From Pyrinomonadaceae bacterium (GTDB taxonomy: Bacteria > Acidobacteriota > Blastocatellia > Pyrinomonadales > Pyrinomonadaceae), in contig JAIBCC010000029.1 of assembly GCA_019694395.1 (NCBI GenBank), forward strand, positions 1 to 64,000: a stretch of DNA of 64,000 nucleotides, written 5' to 3'. Of this stretch, positions 59,432 through 64,000 are shown piece by piece. A program made the position numbers and the translations under genes. Position 1 is the first letter of the stretch. Every line of letters begins with the position of its first letter. The notes under the pieces are model-generated. The model was not told where the DNA came from, made no database searches, and saw nothing but the letters and a program-made list of their open reading frames with translations.

Positions 59432-60955
59432 TTATTTTTGCCCGATTCTCGTAATTCTGCCTTCAACTTTTGGCGAAATGGTCGAATTCGGCGAATCTTT
59501 TATGGCTTTTTCAAAAACATCGGAATCTTTTTGAGCTTTGTCGGCACTAATCAAAATCTTTGTATCTTTGAACATCGTGTAGCCGTCGCCGCCGCGTGTC
59601 ACCAGAAAATCCGAAGTTGCCAAAGTATAAGTTTTATTTTCATCCAAAGGCTGTCCGCCAATTTTAATTTCCGTGACACGGCTAAAAGCAGGTTTGGAAA
59701 CATCAAAAGTAAAGCTCATTCCCGAAATCTGCGGAAAACGTCCGGGTTCATTATCTTCTGCGCTCCGAGCCACGCCGTGTTCCAAAACTTGCCGCAGAGT
59801 TTTGCCGGAAATTTCAACTTTTACGATCGGATTATTGAACGGCAAAATCGAAAGCACATCCCGTTTGGTCAAAACTCCGGGATTATAGGTCAAATCTGCC
59901 CGAATCGAGCCGCCATTAACCAGAGCAACATCCGCATTTGTGGCATTTCGATAGGAATCCGCCACAAAATTTCCAATATTTGTTTCTTTGTTACGGCTGG
60001 AAAATGAAGTTGCGTCCAATTCAACGCCTGTCATCCCGATTGGTTCGGCAAGTTTTTGCAGTAAATCCTTATATTTTTCCACAACTGTGGAAAATTCTGG
60101 CGCGTCTTCTATCTTGTTGGTAACAGGGATGATCTGCCAATCCATTTCCTCCAGCCGCCCCGTTTTTTTGTTGATAAAAAGGTCGAATTTGCCGAGTTCG
60201 CGGGCATCGGCGGTCATTTTGAAAATCGGGGTGTGATTAGAAGCGGATTGCAAAAGACTATGTTCGTGACCGCCCAAGATCAAATCAAATTCGGCACATT
60301 TAGCCAGTTCTTTGTCTTGGTTCATCGCCAAATGCGTTAAGCCGATAATTGTATTTGCGCCTTCTTTTCGCATCATCGGCACATATTTTTTAGCCAGCTC
60401 GCAATAATCCTGAACTTCCAGATTTTCTTCCATCGAAGAAGTTTGTTTGGTTTCAGGAAGCAAAAAGCCGATGATTCCGATTTTCACGCCGCCAATTTCA
60501 CGAATTACAAACGGTGGTAAATCCGCAAAGATTTTGTTAGTTTTTTTGTCAAAAACATTCGTGCCGATCCATTGAAATTTGGATTCTTTCATCCTTTGGA
60601 GCAAAACATCGCTTTTGACATCAAATTCGTGATTGCCGAAAACTGCGTAATCAATTCCCACCGCATTCCACGCATCAATCATTTGTGCGCCTTTATAAGT
60701 GCGTGTTTCGACCGAAGGCGAAATCGTGTCGCCGCCGAGCGTAAAAATCGTGTTCGGATTTTCCGCGACAAATTTCTTTTTGAGCGTCAAAAGTCTCGCC
60801 AATCCGCCGCGATCTCCGCCATCAACCGGCATAAATTGATAAACGTCATTGACGTGCAGAAAAGTTATTTTGACCTGTGTTTCCGCGCCTTTTTGGGCAT
60901 TAACAACAAAAACTAAAAGGAGCAAAAACAATTTGATAAATAAAATTTTTTTCAT
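59432..60955 (-). CDS. 5'-nucleotidase/UshA-type metallophosphatase
   Basis: 507 aa. Signal peptide, calcineurin-like domain (FLHVNDVYQF, LGGDTISPS, FGNHEFD, GGHEHS) and C-terminal 5'-nucleotidase domain (GGSIRADLTYNPGVLTKRDV, MSFTFDVSKP, TLATSDFLVTRGGDGYTMF). Hydrolyses nucleotides or sugar-nucleotides in the periplasm to scavenge phosphate and nucleosides. Confidence 0.9.
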   Translation of the reverse strand: MKKILFIKLFLLLLVFVVNAQKGAETQVKITFLHVNDVYQFMPVDGGDRGGLARLLTLKKKFVAENPNTIFTLGGDTISPSVETRTYKGAQMIDAWNAVGIDYAVFGNHEFDVKSDVLLQRMKESKFQWIGTNVFDKKTNKIFADLPPFVIREIGGVKIGIIGFLLPETKQTSSMEENLEVQDYCELAKKYVPMMRKEGANTIIGLTHLAMNQDKELAKCAEFDLILGGHEHSLLQSASNHTPIFKMTADARELGKFDLFINKKTGRLEEMDWQIIPVTNKIEDAPEFSTVVEKYKDLLQKLAEPIGMTGVELDATSFSSRNKETNIGNFVADSYRNATNADVALVNGGSIRADLTYNPGVLTKRDVLSILPFNNPIVKVEISGKTLRQVLEHGVARSAEDNEPGRFPQISGMSFTFDVSKPAFSRVTEIKIGGQPLDENKTYTLATSDFLVTRGGDGYTMFKDTKILISADKAQKDSDVFEKAIKDSPNSTISPKVEGRITRIGQK

Positions 60956-61118
60956 GATTTTTTGGAATGTTTTCGGGATTTTCTCATAATCAAGTCAAGA
61001 AACGAAGTTTAGACGAAAGATTTTCACAAGTTTACTGTCTCGTTTTGCAAAATGTCTTTTTTCTTTCGTCACAATTATGGTTCGAGAACTATAAAATCAT
61101 AATTCGGGAGGCAATAAT

Positions 61119-61544
61119 ATGAAATTTACAAAATTATCAGGTTATTTTTTCGGCTTAATTTTGTTAGGTTTGATGTCCGTTAATGTCTTTGGTCAGGCGC
61201 AAAAAAAGACTGAGCCAAAGATTGATACCATTTATGGACCAATGAATTACGGCTTGGACAGACAAGATGCGTGGGAATTTAACGAAATTAGACTTCGTGC
61301 CGAAATTGACCGGATTTTCCGGGAAAAAGAAGCTAAAGTAAAAGCCATCGCCCAACAAATGAAAAAGTGCCGCACTAGCGAATGTAGTGCGCCTCTGCAC
61401 CGGAAAATTCAGGAAATTGAAAGAAAAATGCAGCTTGATTTACAGGCTCTTTCGGAAGACAACCAAAAGCGAATCGAATGGATAAATAAATATTGGGACG
61501 AACAGGATAAAAAACCGCAAAAACGTCGAAAGTATTTTCCGTAA
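61119..61544 (+). CDS. Secreted hypothetical protein, 141 aa
   Basis: Signal peptide ends GQA (residue 28). The mature part is a charged coiled-coil (EIRLRAEIDRIFREKEAKVK, KIQEIERKMQLDLQALSEDN) with one CRTSEC pair (Cys-Arg-Thr-Ser-Glu-Cys) that could form a disulfide. GGGAGG is 8 bases before the ATG. OmpH/Skp-like chaperones look similar but no signature. Not assigned. Confidence 0.65.
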   Translation: MKFTKLSGYFFGLILLGLMSVNVFGQAQKKTEPKIDTIYGPMNYGLDRQDAWEFNEIRLRAEIDRIFREKEAKVKAIAQQMKKCRTSECSAPLHRKIQEIERKMQLDLQALSEDNQKRIEWINKYWDEQDKKPQKRRKYFP

Positions 61545-61659
61545 AAATTTATCAAAATCAATTATTTCAGCGGTTTAAAGTTTAGGCTTTGAACCGCTCA
61601 TTTTTTTGTTAGAATTATATTTTCAAAATTTCGCAGCATCAAATAAAAGGAAAATTCTT

Positions 61660-63102
61660 GTGAAACTTCTTATTCCGCTGATTTTATTTTTAACTTTTAT
61701 TTCCGCCAACGCTCAAACTTTGCCGAAAATTGAACGTGAATTTCGCGCCATTTGGATTGCAACTGTTGATAATATTGACTTTCCAACTAAGAAAAATCTT
61801 TCAATCGAAGAACAAAAAGCCGAATTGATTAAAGATTTGGAGCTGGCTAAATCTTTGAAAATGAATGCGGTGATTTTTCAGGTTCGTCCGATGGCTGATG
61901 CGGTTTACGAATCAAAAATTGAGCCTTGGTCAGAGTTTTTGACGGGCGAAATGGGCAAATCTCAACCGTTTGATCCGCTCAAATTTATCATCGAAGAAGC
62001 ACATAAACGCGGGATTCTGGTTCACGCCTGGTTCAATCCGTATCGCGCCTATCATCCGGCGGCAAAAACCGTTTCAGAAAATCACATTTCCAAACGCCGT
62101 CCCGATCTGGTCAGACAATACGGCAAATATATGTGGCTTGATCCGACAGACCCGGAAGTTCAGCAATATTCTTTAAGTGTCGTGTTGGATGTTGTCAAAC
62201 GCTATGACATTGACGGTGTGCACTTCGACGATTATTTCTATCCTTACGCCGAAAAGGACGAAAAAGGCAATAAAATTGAATTTCCTGATGACGCAAATTA
62301 TCAAAAATATGTGCAGGCGGCTTTGAATGCCAACAAATGGGGAAAACAAAAAAGTCCTTTGAGTAGAGAAACTTGGCGGCGAATGAATGTTAATAATTTT
62401 GTCGCCTCGGTTGGGCGTGAAATCAAAAAGATCAAGCCAAACGTGATGTATGGAATTTCGCCAATTGGAGTTCAAGACATTAACTATAACGAGCTTTTTG
62501 CCGATGCGGAATTTTGGTTGAGCGAAGGAATCGTTGATTATTTTGTGCCGCAGCTTTACTGGAAAATTGACCGCAAAAACCGCGAATTTCCTTTGCTGTT
62601 AAAATTCTGGGAAAGCAAAAACGTCAAAAATCGCCACGTTTGGGCAGGCATCGGAACTTATAAAATTCCGAGCAAAACCGAAAATTTCAGCGCACAGGAA
62701 ATCATTAACCAAATTTCTCTGACGCGCGAGATTCAAAAAACGGCGGGCAATATTCAATTCAGTTTCAAATCGGTCAACAGCGATTTTGACGGAATCCAAA
62801 ACGCTTTGCGCGAAAAATCTTATCAACGCGAAGCAGTTATTCCGCTTTCACCGTGGATAAAATCTGCACCGCCGCTTACGCCAAAAGTTGAAATCCAGAA
62901 AGACGAAAAAATTGTTCGCGCAAAATGGACGGAACAAGGCTCAACTAAGGCATTTTGGTTCATAGTTTACGCCAAAGATAAAAACGGTTGGAGTTATTCG
63001 ATTTTACCTGCTTCGCAAAAATCCATTGCACTTTCGGCAGATAGAAAGATTGAAAAAATAATCGTTAAAAGTGTGGATAGACTGGGAAATGAGTCGAAAT
63101 AA
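61660..63102 (+). CDS. GHL10 / YngK-like glycoside hydrolase-family protein
   Basis: About 480 aa. Start set at GTG 61660, which follows AAGGA and opens the signal peptide VKLLIPLILFLTFISANAQ. DUF187/GHL10 motifs: REFRAIWIATVDNIDFP, MNAVIFQVRPMADAVYES, GILVHAWFNPYRAYHP, IDGVHFDDYFYPY (probable catalytic Asp), GISPIGVQD. Fn3-like C-terminal domain. Expected to act on cell-wall or polymer glycans outside the cytosol. Confidence 0.88.
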   Translation: MKLLIPLILFLTFISANAQTLPKIEREFRAIWIATVDNIDFPTKKNLSIEEQKAELIKDLELAKSLKMNAVIFQVRPMADAVYESKIEPWSEFLTGEMGKSQPFDPLKFIIEEAHKRGILVHAWFNPYRAYHPAAKTVSENHISKRRPDLVRQYGKYMWLDPTDPEVQQYSLSVVLDVVKRYDIDGVHFDDYFYPYAEKDEKGNKIEFPDDANYQKYVQAALNANKWGKQKSPLSRETWRRMNVNNFVASVGREIKKIKPNVMYGISPIGVQDINYNELFADAEFWLSEGIVDYFVPQLYWKIDRKNREFPLLLKFWESKNVKNRHVWAGIGTYKIPSKTENFSAQEIINQISLTREIQKTAGNIQFSFKSVNSDFDGIQNALREKSYQREAVIPLSPWIKSAPPLTPKVEIQKDEKIVRAKWTEQGSTKAFWFIVYAKDKNGWSYSILPASQKSIALSADRKIEKIIVKSVDRLGNESK

Positions 63103-63312
63103 TTGAAAATTTTTATTAGGTTGATGCAATCTCTATTGTTTGTATTGGCATTTTAAAACCTAAAAGACCAAAAGTTTTTATAATCTCTAAAAAATCGTAT
63201 TTAGTTCAATCAAATCATTTTTCTTTTCACAAACCTCTGATACAATTTGATGGTTATATTCCAATTTACAATTTACCGAACGCTTTTATTCGTGAGCGAA
63301 TCAAGGAGACAT

Positions 63313-64000
63313 ATGAAGCTAATCATCGTATCAGTGTTGATGTGCATTTGTTGTAGCGTTTTACTTGGACAACAACCCAACAATAAACAAAAATTTACGG
63401 ACAAAGACAAACCAAGTGCGGCAGACACTTCAAAGACAGCACCCGCCCAACCGATTGACCAAGCCTATACGGATTCAATTATTAAAAATACAACCGATAA
63501 AATGTTTTTGACCGAGCTGGTCAACTATCTTCCATCTTCGGCAAAAGTTCCAAGTCCTGACAAAATAATTGGTTATCCGGTCGGAACACCGAATAAATTG
63601 ACTTATACCAAAGATCAATACCGATACTATCGTGAATTGGAAAAAGCCAGTCCGCGTGTCAAAACTTTTCTCGCACCGGAAAAAAGTGAAGAAGGACGCG
63701 ATCAGCTGCTGGTTGTCGTCGGCAGCGAAGAAAATCTGGCAAAGCTCGCCCGTTACAAAGAAATTACCGGAAAACTCGCCGACCCGCGCAAATTGGATGA
63801 TGCCGGCGCACAAGCCCTGATTGCCGAAGGAAAAGTTTTCTATTGGGCTTCGGGTTCGATTCACTCATCAGAAACGGGCAGTCCCGAAATGCTGATGGAA
63901 TTGGCGTATCGTTTGGCGGTTGACGAATCTCCTTTTATTCAGGCAATTCGCAAAAATGTGATTGTGATGATTACGCCAACACTCGAAGTTGACGGGCGCG
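63313..64000 (+). CDS. M14-family zinc carboxypeptidase, N-terminal part (cut by window edge)
   Basis: The frame is open to the end of the window: 229 codons. AAGGAG sits 8 bases before the ATG. Signal MKLIIVSVLMCICCSVLLG. Later YTKDQYRYYRELEKASPRVK, GRDQLLVVVGS, and SGSIHSSETGSPEMLMELAY, where H-x-x-E is the first zinc-binding motif of M14, then NVIVMITPTLEVDGR. The second metal His and catalytic Glu are downstream, outside. Secreted peptidase. Confidence 0.85.
   Translation, partial: MKLIIVSVLMCICCSVLLGQQPNNKQKFTDKDKPSAADTSKTAPAQPIDQAYTDSIIKNTTDKMFLTELVNYLPSSAKVPSPDKIIGYPVGTPNKLTYTKDQYRYYRELEKASPRVKTFLAPEKSEEGRDQLLVVVGSEENLAKLARYKEITGKLADPRKLDDAGAQALIAEGKVFYWASGSIHSSETGSPEMLMELAYRLAVDESPFIQAIRKNVIVMITPTLEVDGR

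Noticed and set aside
1..64000. CRISPR array, prophage or rRNA operon
   Set aside because: No regularly spaced direct repeats with unique spacers, no phage structural genes, and no rRNA sequence were recognised. The tandem words are too short and are inverted.

Overview
The window is a stretch of bacterial chromosome, AT-rich (roughly 40% GC by eye), with genes on both strands and moderate intergenic spacing. The gene content suggests an environmental, aerobic, Gram-negative heterotroph: a glyoxylate shunt, many exported proteins with short Sec signals ending in ..AQ, Lgt and LspA, and OmpA-type and beta-barrel-like proteins. Style and content look most like Acidobacteriota (Blastocatellia/Pyrinomonadales-like). 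That placement is an inference from general resemblance; there is no rRNA or other marker in the window to settle it.

Layout. 1-800: edge of an IS630-like transposase and an unknown gene. 800-4900: copper/heavy-metal cluster on the minus strand (small Cys-containing membrane protein, secreted CCKDGKC-repeat protein, CopA-type multicopper oxidase with a barrel-like tail). 5200-9200: iclR-type regulator divergent from aceB and aceA. 9200-16200: ychF, Gfo/Idh/MocA oxidoreductase, TlpA-like and FKBP exported folding proteins, a two-motif aspartic protease, a DUF4329-like protein. 16400-21600: a PqqD-like/twin-arginine/Cys-rich protein, a structured 580-base gap, then a small membrane protein, a methyltransferase, an alkaline-phosphatase-superfamily membrane enzyme and a DoxX-like protein. 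22000-23200: lipoprotein, a 5'-truncated TPR gene beside a stray coding fragment, and a CAU tRNA. 23200-30000: hybrid histidine kinase, coiled-coil protein, OmpA-like protein with a possible longin/roadblock region, Rab-like GTPase, and upstream a sigma-54 activator. Between activator and kinase is a gene-free stretch with tandem TGTC/GACA palindromes, a good -24/-12 sigma-54 promoter, a hairpin-rich tract with three GGGGGYAG motifs, and an intrinsic terminator: a candidate sigma-54-dependent small RNA. 30000-38300: degenerate nucleotidyltransferase pair, lgt, lspA, duplicated small secreted proteins, aspartic protease, ileS. 38600-44600: secreted proteins, a second PqqD/Tat/Cys-rich paralogue, an orphan antitoxin-like gene, a PD-(D/E)XK-like nuclease (DUF6602-like) paired with a HerA-type ATPase, TetR regulator. 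44700-54100: secreted proteins, an AspA/AstE-like enzyme, and a minus-strand run of secreted sulfatase-like, EF-hand, YHYH and metallophosphoesterase proteins. 54300-64000: DksA-like protein, PfpI and AraC proteins, TolB-like propeller, four-domain rhodanese, 5'-nucleotidase, GHL10 glycoside hydrolase-like protein, and the start of an M14 carboxypeptidase cut by the window edge.

A scale-crossing feature is a set of intergenic imperfect palindromes. Each is built from a short tandem unit that differs between families (CACAGAG, CGCGAAACA, GACGCAAAG, CACAGGGAT, AGTCTCAAG, GGCAGAAAC), but all share one architecture: several copies of the unit, a spacer, then the inverted copies. They sit snugly between genes. 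Products are assigned from visible motifs and general family knowledge; no database search was possible.
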